Position numbers and translations under genes: made by a program. Shown here piece after piece: positions 1 to 7,685 of a stretch of DNA of 20,553 nucleotides (its first letter is position 1; each line of letters starts with the position of its first letter). The notes beneath the pieces are model-generated. The model worked only from the letters and a program-made list of their open reading frames with translations, did not search any database and was not told the DNA's origin. The stretch is from an uncultured Bacteriovorax sp. (GTDB taxonomy: Bacteria > Bdellovibrionota > Bacteriovoracia > Bacteriovoracales > Bacteriovoracaceae): assembly GCA_946480715.1 (NCBI GenBank), contig CAMLKK010000041.1, positions 1 to 20,553 of the forward strand. The letters run 5' to 3'.

Positions 1-227
1 AGTGAACACATTCCACAAATACCTTCGCGGCAGTCGTGATCGAATGCGATTTGATCGCCTTTTTCGCGAACAAGTTTGTTGTTTAAAACGTCGAGCATTT
101 CAAGGAAAGACATGTCTGGAGATACACCATCAAGGTTGTAATCAACCATCTGACCTTTATCTGCTTTATTTTTTTGTCTCCAGATTTTTAATTTCAGAGA
201 CATTGTTTCTGTAGAATTACCTGCCAT
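1..227 (-). CDS. sdhB: Succinate dehydrogenase iron-sulfur subunit, N-terminal part (cut by window edge)
   Basis: This is the first 75 codons of the iron-sulfur subunit of complex II, which carries electrons from the FAD of SdhA to the quinone site at SdhC. I translated it from the ATG at 227-225. The N-terminal ferredoxin-like domain is clear: the [2Fe-2S] motif CREGICGMCS ends the visible part, with Cys66, Cys71 and Cys74. The remaining cysteine clusters lie outside the window. A ribosome site AAGGCGG (233-239, minus strand) overlaps the sdhA stop codon, so the gene is probably translationally coupled to sdhA. The order sdhC-sdhA-sdhB is that of type-B complex II (Bacillus SQR, Wolinella QFR), so succinate dehydrogenase versus fumarate reductase cannot be settled from sequence alone; sucCD nearby favours the TCA direction. 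Confidence 0.93.
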   Translation of the reverse strand, partial: MAGNSTETMSLKLKIWRQKNKADKGQMVDYNLDGVSPDMSFLEMLDVLNNKLVREKGDQIAFDHDCREGICGMCS

Positions 228-237
228 ATATACCGCC

Positions 238-2163
238 TTACTTATAACTACGTTGTGTTAGTTTAACTGTCTCAAACTTCAACTCTTCGATGTGACGAAG
301 TGGATTTGCGCCTTCTCCTTGGAATTCCCAAGCAGCTACGTGACAGAAGTTTTCATCATCACGTTTTGCTTCACCTTCTTCAGTCTGCGATTCTTCTCTG
401 AAGTGTCCACCGCAAGACTCGCGACGCTCAAGAGCATCAAGGGCCATCAGTTCACCAAGTTCTAAGAAGTCCGCTACACGTCCAGCTTTTTCAAGTTCAG
501 TGTTTACGTCTACGTTTGCTCCAGTAACTTTTACGTTTTTCCAGAAGTCAGCGCGGATAGATTGAATTTGAGCGATGGCCTTTTTAAGACCTTGCTCATT
601 TCTCGCCATACCGACGTTGTCCCACATAACTTTTCCAAGTTCTTTGTGGAAGTCATCAACAGTTTTTGTACCGTTGATAGCAAGAAGACGATTGTATTTG
701 TCTTTTGATTCTTTTAGCGCTTTTTCAAATTCAGGATGATTAGCATCAAGCTTATCAAACTTGTTTGAAGCAAAGTAGTCTCCGATTGTGTAAGGGATAA
801 CGAAGTATCCGTCAGCAAGACCTTGCATAAGAGCAGAAGCTCCTAAGCGGTTTGCTCCGTGGTCAGAGAAGTTTGCTTCACCTAAGACGAATAGACCTGG
901 AATGTTCGACATAAGATTGTAATCAACCCATAGACCACCCATTGTGTAGTGGATAGCAGGGTAGATCATCATCGGAACTTTGTATGGATCCTGATCTGTA
1001 ATCTGCTCGTACATTTCGAAAAGGTTTCCGTAACGAGCGCGGATTTTATCTTCGCCATCACGCTTAATGGCTGAAGCGAAGTCGAGATAAACAGCAAGAC
1101 CTGTGTTACCCACACCGCGACCTTCGTCACATACGTTTTTAGCGTTACGAGAAGCAACGTCACGTGGAACAAGGTTACCGAATGATGGATAAATTCTCTC
1201 TAGGTAGTAATCTCTTTCTTCTTCAGGAATATCTTGAGGCTTACGTTTGTCACCTTTCATCTTAGGAACCCAAACGCGTCCATCGTTACGAAGTGACTCA
1301 GACATAAGAGTAAGCTTCGACTGGTAGTCACCAGAAACAGGAATACATGTCGGGTGAATTTGCGTGAAACATGGGTTCGCGAAGTATGCCCCTTTTTTGT
1401 AAGCGCGGAAAGCAGCTGAAGCGTTTGATCCTTTTGCATTCGTAGAAAGATAGAAAACGTTTCCGTATCCACCAGTTGCTAGAATAACTGCGTCTGCCAT
1501 GTGCTTTTCGAATTCACCAGTCACAAGGTTGCGAACGATGATTCCGCGTGCTTTACCATCTACCATAACAAGCTCAACCATTTCACGACGAGTGAATGAT
1601 TTAACTTTTCCGTTATGCACTTCTTTCATCATCGCAGAGTATGCGCCTAGAAGAAGCTGTTGACCTGTTTGTCCGCGAGCATAGAACGTTCGGCTAACTT
1701 GAGCACCACCGAATGAACGGTTTGAAAGTGTTCCGCCGTATTCACGAGCAAATGGAACCCCTTGGGCCACACATTGATCGATGATGTTGTTAGCAACTTC
1801 CGCTAGTCTGTGAACGTTACTTTCACGAGCACGGTAGTCACCACCTTTAACTGTATCGTAGAAAAGACGGTGGATTGAATCTCCATCGTTTGGATAATTT
1901 TTAGCAGCGTTGATTCCACCTTGAGCAGCGATCGAGTGAGCGCGACGAGGAGAATCCTGGATACAAAATGTAGAAACGTTGTAACCTAATTCTGCAAGTG
2001 AAGCGGCCGCTGAACCACCCGCAAGACCAGTTCCCACGATGATGACAGAGTATTTTCTTTTGTTAGCAGGGTTCACTAATTTCATAGTGAATTTGTGATT
2101 TTTCCAACGGTCGGCCATTGGACCTGTAGGACATTTTCCATCTAATTTTTTAATCGTTGTCAT
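238..2163 (-). CDS. sdhA: Succinate dehydrogenase flavoprotein subunit
   Basis: The 641-residue catalytic subunit of complex II oxidises succinate to fumarate on the cytoplasmic face of the inner membrane. Seen in the sequence: the N-terminal dinucleotide-binding motif [27 protein letters not shown], whose His is the covalent FAD attachment site in this family; the substrate-site segments QIHPTCIP and [18 protein letters not shown]; and the C-terminal FAD-capping stretch around [16 protein letters not shown]. The length fits the long flavoproteins of type-B enzymes. The ATG shares one base with the sdhC stop (TAATG), and AGGGAGGA lies just upstream inside sdhC, so the two are coupled. The internal minus-strand reading frames here are shadows of this gene. 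Confidence 0.97.
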   Translation of the reverse strand: MTTIKKLDGKCPTGPMADRWKNHKFTMKLVNPANKRKYSVIIVGTGLAGGSAAASLAELGYNVSTFCIQDSPRRAHSIAAQGGINAAKNYPNDGDSIHRLFYDTVKGGDYRARESNVHRLAEVANNIIDQCVAQGVPFAREYGGTLSNRSFGGAQVSRTFYARGQTGQQLLLGAYSAMMKEVHNGKVKSFTRREMVELVMVDGKARGIIVRNLVTGEFEKHMADAVILATGGYGNVFYLSTNAKGSNASAAFRAYKKGAYFANPCFTQIHPTCIPVSGDYQSKLTLMSESLRNDGRVWVPKMKGDKRKPQDIPEEERDYYLERIYPSFGNLVPRDVASRNAKNVCDEGRGVGNTGLAVYLDFASAIKRDGEDKIRARYGNLFEMYEQITDQDPYKVPMMIYPAIHYTMGGLWVDYNLMSNIPGLFVLGEANFSDHGANRLGASALMQGLADGYFVIPYTIGDYFASNKFDKLDANHPEFEKALKESKDKYNRLLAINGTKTVDDFHKELGKVMWDNVGMARNEQGLKKAIAQIQSIRADFWKNVKVTGANVDVNTELEKAGRVADFLELGELMALDALERRESCGGHFREESQTEEGEAKRDDENFCHVAAWEFQGEGANPLRHIEELKFETVKLTQRSYK

Positions 2164-2843
2164 TATAGTTGTCCTCCCTTGATGTAACAGAAGATCGCAA
2201 GAGCTGAGAAGCCTAATCCGATCAATGCACCGAAGGCGTATGAAGCTCTTCTTAATTTCAGATAATATTTTGGATGATTAAATCCCATTGATTGAAACGC
2301 TGACCAGAATCCGTGTGACGTGTGAACGCCAAGAGAAAGAACAGCGAAAAGATACAAGAGAACGTGAAGTGGATCTTGAAAATATTCCATTGTTAGTTTG
2401 TAGATATCGCGCATGACGATTCCACCAACTTCAGTTTCATAATACGCGCCGAATTTTAATCCGCGAATGTGAATGATAACGAAAATAAGTGTGATGATAC
2501 CCGTGAGTGGCATCGTTGAAGAAGCAAACGTTGCTCCTCTTCCTGATGCTTTTCTTGGATACGCATAAGGAACTGGACGAGCTGCTCTGTTTTCTAAAAT
2601 AAGTTTTACAGCGAGACCAATGTGAGCAAGAAAGATTGCTCCTAAGATTGCTTCAGCAAGGTAGATCAGCGGATTGCTAACAAGTGCATGCGAGTACTTG
2701 TTGAAAGCATCTGATCCAACGATGAGTAAAGTGTTTCCTAGTAAGTGAGAGAGGGCGAAACCGCACAAGAGAAGACCCGTCAAACCCATGACTTGTTTTT
2801 TAGTCACGGAGTTCATAAACGAGCACGAGCTTTTAGAAGTCAT
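2163..2843 (-). CDS. sdhC: Succinate dehydrogenase cytochrome b558 subunit (type B, five-helix)
   Basis: This 226-residue membrane anchor hosts haem and the quinone site of complex II. It belongs to the single-polypeptide, di-haem cytochrome b558 family (as in Bacillus SdhC and Wolinella FrdC), and no separate sdhD is present. About five hydrophobic segments are visible (near residues 18-42, 58-82, 112-130, 157-175 and 200-222). Candidate haem-ligand histidines occur in or next to them: His33 (SHLLGN), His74 (AHIGLA), His125 (IHIRGLKFG), and His174/His177 (HTSHGFW). The start at 2843 is supported by AAGGAG at 2853-2858 with good spacing. It is the first gene of the operon; an internal Met at residue 10 is a weaker start. 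Confidence 0.94.
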   Translation of the reverse strand: MTSKSSCSFMNSVTKKQVMGLTGLLLCGFALSHLLGNTLLIVGSDAFNKYSHALVSNPLIYLAEAILGAIFLAHIGLAVKLILENRAARPVPYAYPRKASGRGATFASSTMPLTGIITLIFVIIHIRGLKFGAYYETEVGGIVMRDIYKLTMEYFQDPLHVLLYLFAVLSLGVHTSHGFWSAFQSMGFNHPKYYLKLRRASYAFGALIGLGFSALAIFCYIKGGQL

Positions 2844-2892
2844 TTGAGAGCGCTCCTTGAAAAATTGGTGCTAAGGTATTTAATCCATAAGA

Positions 2893-2921
2893 ATAATAAC
2901 TCAATGAACATGGATGGTTAA
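2893..2921 (-). promoter_or_regulatory. Candidate sigma-70-type promoter of sdhCAB
   Basis: On the minus strand, TTAACC (2916-2921) and TATTAT (2893-2898) are separated by 17 bases, giving a -35/-10 pair about 50 bases before the sdhC start. The -10 box is good and the -35 box is a 4/6 match. Transcription would begin near 2886. This is a pattern match only. Confidence 0.4.
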
Positions 2922-3102
2922 GTTAAAAGATGGTTCTTACATTGAATAAAACTTAGACGAAAATACGACTTCTTTTGACCCATTTAATGAATCGCGCGTG
3001 CCCTCTTTTATATTCCCATTAAACCTAATTAAGATTAGACTTTTTTGAGAATGGCCCGGCGTTAAATAGTTGTTGTTGCCTTCGCTGAATTAAGGAATGT
3101 GA

Positions 3103-3531
3103 ATGAAAGAAACGCATGAGTTCGACTTAATAGGATGGACGGAGAACGTAAGTTTTCCTGATTTTAAACTCAAAAATTTAAAAGCAAAGATTGATACTGG
3201 GGCGAAAACTTCGGCCTTGCACGCTGAAGATATTGAATACGTCGTTCATAAAGGAAAGAAATGTGTAAGCTTTGTCGTGGTGAATGATGAAGGAAAACGC
3301 AAGGTCATTAAGGCCCCTTTATTAGAAGAGCGCGTGATTAAAAGTTCAACGGGATACAAGACGGTGAGGCCTGTCGTTTCAACTCACATTCAGTTAGGAA
3401 GACACGTCTACGAGATAGAAGTCACACTGATCGATAGAAACCTTATGGGTTTTAAAATGTTGCTGGGTCGCGAGGCCATTAAAGGTCGATTTATTATCAA
3501 CCCAGCGCGCGCGCATCTCTTGTCGAAATAA
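3103..3531 (+). CDS. RimB-like retropepsin-fold protease ('ATP-dependent zinc protease' family)
   Basis: The 142-residue protein matches the family annotated as RimK/LysX-associated 'ATP-dependent zinc protease' (Pfam Zn_protease, formerly DUF785). Despite the name, the family shows an aspartic, retropepsin-like active-site signature. The signature is clear here: KIDTGAKTSALHA with Asp31-Thr32-Gly33-Ala34, followed by the C-terminal pattern NLMGFKMLLGREAIKGRFII. In Pseudomonas the homologue RimB works with RimK in controlling ribosomal protein S6 glutamylation, and the adjacent rimK here supports the same role. The ATG at 3103 has AAGGA at 3092-3096. It is the first gene of a three-gene operon, 16 bases before rimK. 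Its target is not shown by the sequence. Confidence 0.85.
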   Translation: MKETHEFDLIGWTENVSFPDFKLKNLKAKIDTGAKTSALHAEDIEYVVHKGKKCVSFVVVNDEGKRKVIKAPLLEERVIKSSTGYKTVRPVVSTHIQLGRHVYEIEVTLIDRNLMGFKMLLGREAIKGRFIINPARAHLLSK

Positions 3532-3547
3532 TTAATACGGAGACTCA

Positions 3548-4450
3548 ATGAAAATAGCTATTTTATCGCGAAGCTCTAATTTGTACTCGACGAAAAGATT
3601 GTTAGAGGCCGGTCGTGCTCGCGGACACGAAATTGAGGTGATCGATACGTTAAAATGCTACATGGATATTACCTCGACAAAACCGATGGTCCATTACCAA
3701 AATAGAGTGCTCGATGATTTCGATGCCATCATTCCAAGAATTGGCGCTTCGATAACATTCTATGGAACGGCCGTTATTCGTCAGTTTGAAATGATGGGTG
3801 TTTTTTCACTTAATGAAAGTGTCGCCATTTCACGAGCACGCGATAAACTGCGCTCACTCCAACTTCTCTCTCGAAAAGGACTTGGACTTCCTATCACTGG
3901 TTTTGCTCACAATACGAAAATGACTTCCCAACTCATTAAGCTTGTTGGTGGAGCTCCACTTGTTATTAAACTTCTGGAAGGAACTCAAGGTAAAGGTGTT
4001 GTTCTCGCTGAAACTGATTCGGCCGCTGAATCGGTTATCGATGCCTTCCGTGAAATGAATGCAAACATTCTTGTTCAAGAATTTATTAAAGAAGCTCGCG
4101 GATCTGATATTCGCTGTTTTGTTGTTGGTGATCAGGTTGTCGCTTCAATGATGAGAACGGCAAAAGATGGAGAGTTTAGATCAAACCTTCACCGCGGTGG
4201 CACGGCTAAAATCATCGAGATTACCGCTGAGGAACGTCAGGCAGCTCTCGATGCCACAAAAGCCTTGGGACTTAATCTCGCAGGTGTGGATATGCTGAGA
4301 TCATCGCGTGGTCCACTTATTATGGAAGTGAATTCATCACCGGGCCTCAATGGAATCGAAACAGCAACAGGTAAAGATGTTGCGGGAATGATCATCGAGT
4401 ATCTGGAGAAGATGGATAAAAATTCAACGGCCACCAAAGGGAATGGTTAG
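3548..4450 (+). CDS. rimK: RimK, ATP-grasp alpha-L-glutamate ligase (ribosomal protein S6 modification)
   Basis: At 300 residues this equals the usual RimK length. RimK adds glutamate residues to the C-terminus of ribosomal protein S6 using ATP. The ATP-grasp features are visible: the nucleotide-binding loop [15 protein letters not shown] (about residues 139-153), [18 protein letters not shown], the FRSNLHRGG segment, and the metal-binding end [21 protein letters not shown] at 3539-3542 lies six bases before the ATG. It sits between the RimB-like protease gene and a small unknown gene, all in one orientation with short gaps, so one transcript is likely. Related ATP-grasp ligases (LysX, coenzyme F420 ligase) are less likely given the RimB neighbour and length. 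Confidence 0.93.
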   Translation: MKIAILSRSSNLYSTKRLLEAGRARGHEIEVIDTLKCYMDITSTKPMVHYQNRVLDDFDAIIPRIGASITFYGTAVIRQFEMMGVFSLNESVAISRARDKLRSLQLLSRKGLGLPITGFAHNTKMTSQLIKLVGGAPLVIKLLEGTQGKGVVLAETDSAAESVIDAFREMNANILVQEFIKEARGSDIRCFVVGDQVVASMMRTAKDGEFRSNLHRGGTAKIIEITAEERQAALDATKALGLNLAGVDMLRSSRGPLIMEVNSSPGLNGIETATGKDVAGMIIEYLEKMDKNSTATKGNG

Positions 4451-4458
4451 AGGTTATT

Positions 4459-4695
4459 TTGCAAATTCATGAATTTCCCGCCGAATATTTTGTTAAACTC
4501 GAAGGTAATGATTTTTTACTCGGGCGTCTTTCCATCAACAAAATGAATTCTACGTTCTGGGTTGAAATTGATATTGTTCAAAAAGAATCAAAAAAGATAT
4601 GGGCGCATGTGGGAGATTTATATAATGTGCCTGATCTTGATGAGGCCATTACAGCATCCGTTCAAAAACTCTCTCAGCATGTAAAACCCAAATAG
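4459..4695 (+). CDS. Small conserved-looking hypothetical protein (78 aa), third gene of the rimK operon
   Basis: I do not recognise this protein. It is acidic, soluble in appearance and has no membrane segment or signal peptide. Its N-terminal half alternates hydrophobic and polar residues as in a beta sheet (FVKLEGNDFLLGRLSI, STFWVEIDIV), and its C-terminal half looks helical (LDEAITASVQKLSQHV). The start appears to be TTG at 4459: AGAGG at 4449-4453 overlaps the rimK stop with five-base spacing, and no in-frame ATG or GTG is available downstream of the preceding in-frame stop. It follows rimK by eight bases, so co-expression is likely. By position it could be an accessory of RimB/RimK, as RimA is in Pseudomonas, but I see no sequence proof. 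Confidence 0.75.
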   Translation: MQIHEFPAEYFVKLEGNDFLLGRLSINKMNSTFWVEIDIVQKESKKIWAHVGDLYNVPDLDEAITASVQKLSQHVKPK

Positions 4696-4704
4696 TTATT
4701 TGGG
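4687..4704. terminator. Short dyad spanning both convergent stop codons
   Basis: CCCAAATA and TATTTGGG form a perfect 8-bp inverted repeat around GT. The TAG stop of the plus-strand gene (4693-4695) and the TAA stop of the minus-strand gene (4698-4696) both lie inside it. In RNA a 6-bp stem with a six-base loop is more realistic. On the minus strand it is followed by TTTTAC; on the plus strand no T-run follows. It may be a weak terminator, mainly for the minus-strand gene. Confidence 0.4.
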
Positions 4705-6039
4705 TAAGACTTCCGCAATGGCTTCAAAAACTTCTTTGTAGTTGCCTTTGTTGTAACCGTCATTTGAAAATTTCTGCATGAATTCCGCTTTATTGTAAGG
4801 ACCTTTTCTTTCAATCATCAACTTTGCGAGCAACCCGCTAATAATGAAGAGACACGAAAGGGGACTTGTATGATTAGCGCTTAACATTTTGGGAAAGCCG
4901 TTACCATTGGGCATCTCGTGTTGTTCAAGAACAATACGATCAACATCGGGTGGTATATCTCTAAAACTTGCGACTAATTCACAGGCCGCTTGGGGGTGAA
5001 GAAGATACATCTGGCGCTCTTGCTCAGTGAATTTATCTTTTTCTTTTTGAAAGTGAACATAATCTTTGATTTTGATGAGTTCAAGATTGTTTAGTGTAAT
5101 GTCTTGAACGAAAGCTGCGAGTGAGAGTTTCACAAAAGTACTTTCGCTAAACCATGAAAGTTTTTTTAGAGCGGCCGAAGCAAGCACGACTTGCAATGTG
5201 TACACCTGAGAAGGATACTCACCAAGCATGTCTAAACGATCCCAAAAATCACAAAGTTTAGGATTAAGACTGATGATTTTCGCTGTCTGAAAAATTGTCT
5301 CGCGAACCATCTCCTGATGTTCAGGCGTCATCCCTTCAAGTTTAATCATCTCGCTCATTTGATGGTGAGTGAGTGCCAGACGATCAGTAACTTTCATTTC
5401 TGAGCCTGTCAGAAAATCTTTAATACGCTTTCTGATGTTCGTGAGTATGAGTGATTTATCGCCTTCCGTTTTTAGAAACAGAGTATTGATGGATTTTGCT
5501 TTATATTTTTCTTTTTCATTTTGATCAAAAATATCATTTTTGTTCAAACACTTAACGACTTTTTTCTCTGATAAGCGAATGTAGACATCGGATGGAGCAA
5601 ATAAAATGACTGAGAGAAATTCAATCGTCACTGGAATGTAATCCACCGATTTCCACTCATCATTTTCGTTAACATTGAGTTTTGAAAAAACTTGTTCAAC
5701 ACCTTTAAAAATTTCTGGTTTTTGAATATTGCCGAAGACAAGTTCAGCAGGATAGTTCACGGGATCATCAGAAGGAGTCACGGTACTACAAAGTACAAAC
5801 TTCACCGGCATTTTCTCTTCTGTAATAAATTTCAGGACAGAAGGGCCCATCCCATTTGGCATGTTGTGATCACAGATACAAATATCGTATTGATCTTTTT
5901 TTAATTCTAAAATCGCAGCTTGACCGCTTTCGGCCTGAACAATTTTGGAATCAGGTCCTACGATTTCATCAACAAAAAATCCGAGGATTTCGCGAATCGC
6001 TTCTTCATCATCGACGATCAATATTTTTAAAGGCTTCAT
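4696..6039 (-). CDS. Response regulator with a degenerate HD-GYP-like output domain
   Basis: This 447-residue protein begins with a receiver domain (about residues 4-122). Asp10/Asp11, the phospho-acceptor Asp57 (CICDHNMP), Ser85 and Lys107 (QKP) are all in the expected places, so it should accept phosphate. A middle region (about 133-205) is unassigned. The C-terminal part (about 240-440) resembles an HD-GYP cyclic-di-GMP phosphodiesterase, but the key motifs are altered: the HD motif reads QDIT (Gln312-Asp313) and the HHExxDGxGYP motif reads QHEMPNGNGFP (373-383). His348 (LLHP) and His374 remain. It is therefore more likely a binding or signalling domain than an active phosphodiesterase. 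No histidine kinase is adjacent. Only a weak AGG precedes the ATG. It is transcribed away from the non-coding region 6040-6416. Confidence 0.85.
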   Translation of the reverse strand: MKPLKILIVDDEEAIREILGFFVDEIVGPDSKIVQAESGQAAILELKKDQYDICICDHNMPNGMGPSVLKFITEEKMPVKFVLCSTVTPSDDPVNYPAELVFGNIQKPEIFKGVEQVFSKLNVNENDEWKSVDYIPVTIEFLSVILFAPSDVYIRLSEKKVVKCLNKNDIFDQNEKEKYKAKSINTLFLKTEGDKSLILTNIRKRIKDFLTGSEMKVTDRLALTHHQMSEMIKLEGMTPEHQEMVRETIFQTAKIISLNPKLCDFWDRLDMLGEYPSQVYTLQVVLASAALKKLSWFSESTFVKLSLAAFVQDITLNNLELIKIKDYVHFQKEKDKFTEQERQMYLLHPQAACELVASFRDIPPDVDRIVLEQHEMPNGNGFPKMLSANHTSPLSCLFIISGLLAKLMIERKGPYNKAEFMQKFSNDGYNKGNYKEVFEAIAEVLPK

Positions 6040-6162
6040 AGTTGACCTGTTGGAATTAGTATAATCTGTTATCGTCTTGTGCTATGCAAAAGGTGATAGT
6101 GTGAAGAAGTCTTAATATATGATAGTTGTCACATTGCATGTAAGAAACGGTAAGAAAGCCAT

Positions 6163-6180
6163 GTCATATTAATGACTTAC
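6163..6180 (+). promoter_or_regulatory. Operator-like dyad, copy 1
   Basis: GTCATATTAATGACTTAC contains the inverted repeat GTCAT-atta-ATGAC followed by TTAC. Fifteen of its 18 bases match a second copy that starts exactly 32 bases downstream, about three DNA helical turns. Such paired dyads suggest a dimeric DNA-binding protein. It lies about 150 bases before the predicted RNA start at 6311. Confidence 0.5.
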
Positions 6181-6194
6181 TAATTCTGTCTGTT

Positions 6195-6212
6195 GTCAAT
6201 TTGATGACTTAC
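6195..6212 (+). promoter_or_regulatory. Operator-like dyad, copy 2
   Basis: GTCAATTTGATGACTTAC is the second copy of the 18-bp element, with half-sites GTCA and TGAC and the same TTAC flank. A wider inverted repeat, TTCTGTC (6184-6190) and GACAGAA (6218-6224), encloses it. A possible third half-site, ATCACTTAC, lies at 6241-6249. Confidence 0.5.
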
Positions 6213-6283
6213 AAAATGACAGAACCTGAACGAAGTATCAATCACTTACGCTAATTGTCGATCTCAAAAGGCCGTTTTAAAAG

Positions 6284-6311
6284 TTGGCACGACTCTTGGA
6301 TATAGTATTAG
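6284..6311 (+). promoter_or_regulatory. Promoter candidate, sigma-54-like or sigma-70
   Basis: TTGGCACG-ACTC-TTGG (6284-6299) fits the sigma-54 -24/-12 layout. The -24 element is perfect and the spacing correct, but the -12 element reads TTGG instead of TTGC, losing a usually conserved C. Alternatively TTGGCA (6284-6289), 16 bases and TATTAG (6306-6311) form an acceptable sigma-70 promoter. Start sites would be near 6311 or 6318. The sequence does not decide between them. Confidence 0.45.
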
Positions 6312-6405
6312 TGTGTGTGGAGAATCTATTAAAAGGATTTTTTTAGACCTCCTGTGAATGTCTCTCAAAAAGCCCATTGCTGAAATACGCTCTGGGCTTT
6401 TTTGT
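6311..6405 (+). ncRNA. Candidate structured small RNA or attenuating leader
   Basis: The segment lies between a promoter candidate and a strong terminator and has no convincing reading frame. Three folds are visible. Bases 6319-6352 form a long hairpin: GGAG with CTCC, TCTA with TAGA, and AAAA with TTTT, with a GGA loop. An alternative hairpin, AGAC (6345-6348) with GTCT (6360-6363), would expose CTCCTG in its loop; it shares bases with the first, so the two exclude each other. The third is the terminator stem. The exposed CCTCCT is complementary to Shine-Dalgarno sequences, as in some known target-binding small RNAs. Its end is 11 bases before the pentapeptide-repeat start codon, so a leader that attenuates that gene is a serious alternative. 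No known RNA family is recognised. Confidence 0.5.
6367..6403 (+). terminator. Intrinsic terminator before the pentapeptide-repeat gene
   Basis: AAAAAGCCCA (6367-6376) pairs with TGGGCTTTTT (6393-6402), a 10-bp stem with a 16-base loop, followed by TGTTTT. This is a typical Rho-independent terminator. Its position upstream of the start codon at 6417 means transcripts starting near 6311 should end here unless read-through is allowed. Confidence 0.8.
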
Positions 6406-6416
6406 TTTAGGCGGTC

Positions 6417-6965
6417 ATGAAAGAAATCAATCAAACAACATTTAATGATCTTTTTGGAACAACAGATGAGTTCGTAGACTGTATTTTTAAGTCTGTGGAT
6501 TTCACCGCTAATCGTCTCACACTTCTTAAATTCATTGATTGCACTTTTGTTGAGTGCAACTTAAGTAACACTGATTTAAAAAATGCAACATTTCGAAGTT
6601 GTCGTTTTGAGAAATCAAAATGTTTGGGTTTGAATTTTTCTACGACTCACACATTTGCCGCTGTCGAATTCGTTGACTCGCAACTTGATTACTCATCATT
6701 TCAAGCGATGAAGATTAAAAAAACTGTTTTTCAAAATTGCTCGCTGAAGGAAGTTGAATTCTCGGAAGCAGATTGCACAAGTTCTGACTTCAGCGGATCA
6801 AAGTGTAGTGGTGCGAATTTCACGCGCGCCAATTTATCTCACTGCGATTTTAGACGAGCAACAGATTACAACATTGAACCGACGTACACCGTGCTCACTA
6901 AAGCAAAATTCTCTGGCCCAGAAGTCCTCAGTCTCCTAAGATCTTTCGATATCATCATCGAGTGA
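6417..6965 (+). CDS. Pentapeptide-repeat protein
   Basis: The 182-residue protein is built largely of pentapeptide repeats of the A(D/N)LXX type, for example FIDCTFVECNLSNTDLKNAT and the run SDFSGSKCSGANFTRANLSH (about residues 120-145). These predict a right-handed quadrilateral beta helix. The C-terminal tail (YTVLTKAKFSGPEVLSLLRS) resembles the end of proteobacterial pentapeptide proteins of the Qnr/McbG-like group, some of which protect DNA gyrase. A gyrase role here is only a possibility. The Cys content is rather high. A short AGGCGG precedes the ATG very closely. The only visible upstream promoter is separated from it by a terminator, so expression may depend on read-through. It is followed seven bases later by a lipoprotein gene, probably in the same transcript. 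Confidence 0.88.
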   Translation: MKEINQTTFNDLFGTTDEFVDCIFKSVDFTANRLTLLKFIDCTFVECNLSNTDLKNATFRSCRFEKSKCLGLNFSTTHTFAAVEFVDSQLDYSSFQAMKIKKTVFQNCSLKEVEFSEADCTSSDFSGSKCSGANFTRANLSHCDFRRATDYNIEPTYTVLTKAKFSGPEVLSLLRSFDIIIE

Positions 6966-6971
6966 GAATCC

Positions 6972-7685
6972 ATGAATAAATTTTTTCCGCTACTTTTCCT
7001 GCTCACATCGTGCGCTGTTAATTACAACATGCCGACGAATCGCTTTGAATCTCCTGAGACACGCGGAAAAATGAAAACTGGTTTTTACGCAGGAGTTGGA
7101 AAAGGGGTGAGTGTTGAGCTCACGCCAAATTATTCATCGACGTGGGCATCAACGACAAATCCCGTTCTATCTAAAACTGGTTACACCACTCTAGGAGCTG
7201 ATCTTGGTGTGAGTGAATCTGTTGATGTTGGTGTGAAATACATCAGCGATCTTGGAATCGCTGGTGACTTGAAATGGCAGTATGCGGGGAATACTTCAGA
7301 TCATGGTTTTAAAGGAGCTCTCGCGGCTTATGCAGGCATTGGTTCTGAAACGTTAAGTGAGTCCAATTCCACACCATCTAAGGCCGAATTATCTAATATG
7401 GGTGGAGGTCTCGATGCTGTCTTTGGATATCGGACGGGAAAAAGTTTACTTTTTTATGTTTCTCATTTTTACGATGTAGCTTCCTATGATTTGAAACAAA
7501 CAAGAGGGGCGACGTCGACAAAGTTTCATGGTTCTTCCAGAAATTTAGGTGGATCCGCTGGTTTTATTCTTTCGCTGTTTGAAAAAATAAATCTCACGGG
7601 AGAGTATGCACGCTCTAAGGCGACTTCAGGAAATTCTCAAACATACATCAACGCCATTGGCGGCCAGCTCGAAGTCGAATTTTAG
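6972..7685 (+). CDS. Putative lipoprotein with beta-rich, barrel-like body
   Basis: I recognise no named family. The 237-residue protein has a lipoprotein signal peptide: a Lys near the start, a hydrophobic run, and the lipobox LTSC with Cys14. Residue 15 is Ala, not Asp, which would send it to the outer membrane under the usual sorting rule. The mature part is rich in Gly, Ser and Thr with alternating hydrophobic residues (GADLGVSESVDVGVKYISDL, GLDAVFGYRTGKSLLFYVSH) and ends in Phe (QLEVEF). This resembles outer-membrane beta-barrel sequences, although a lipidated barrel is unusual. The start lies six bases after the pentapeptide gene's stop, with only a weak ribosome site. Its end overlaps the convergent arginase-family gene by four bases. 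Confidence 0.8.
   Translation: MNKFFPLLFLLTSCAVNYNMPTNRFESPETRGKMKTGFYAGVGKGVSVELTPNYSSTWASTTNPVLSKTGYTTLGADLGVSESVDVGVKYISDLGIAGDLKWQYAGNTSDHGFKGALAAYAGIGSETLSESNSTPSKAELSNMGGGLDAVFGYRTGKSLLFYVSHFYDVASYDLKQTRGATSTKFHGSSRNLGGSAGFILSLFEKINLTGEYARSKATSGNSQTYINAIGGQLEVEF

Larger units (their letters stand above)
6040..6416. other. Non-coding region between divergent genes, with regulatory and RNA structure
   Basis: No gene is seen in these 377 bases. They hold a TATACT box (6058-6063, minus) with no good -35 partner, which may serve the response-regulator gene. They also hold two 18-bp dyads, a promoter near 6284-6311, a folded RNA segment and an intrinsic terminator; each is listed separately. 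Confidence 0.8.

Noticed and set aside
2..214. Plus-strand open frame opposite the sdhB start
   Set aside because: It is the antisense shadow of sdhB, whose [2Fe-2S] motif is clear on the minus strand.
6163..6249. The repeated ATGACTTAC units as a CRISPR-like array
   Set aside because: There are only two good copies, they are short, and they are palindromic dyads with no regular unique spacers; operator sites fit better.
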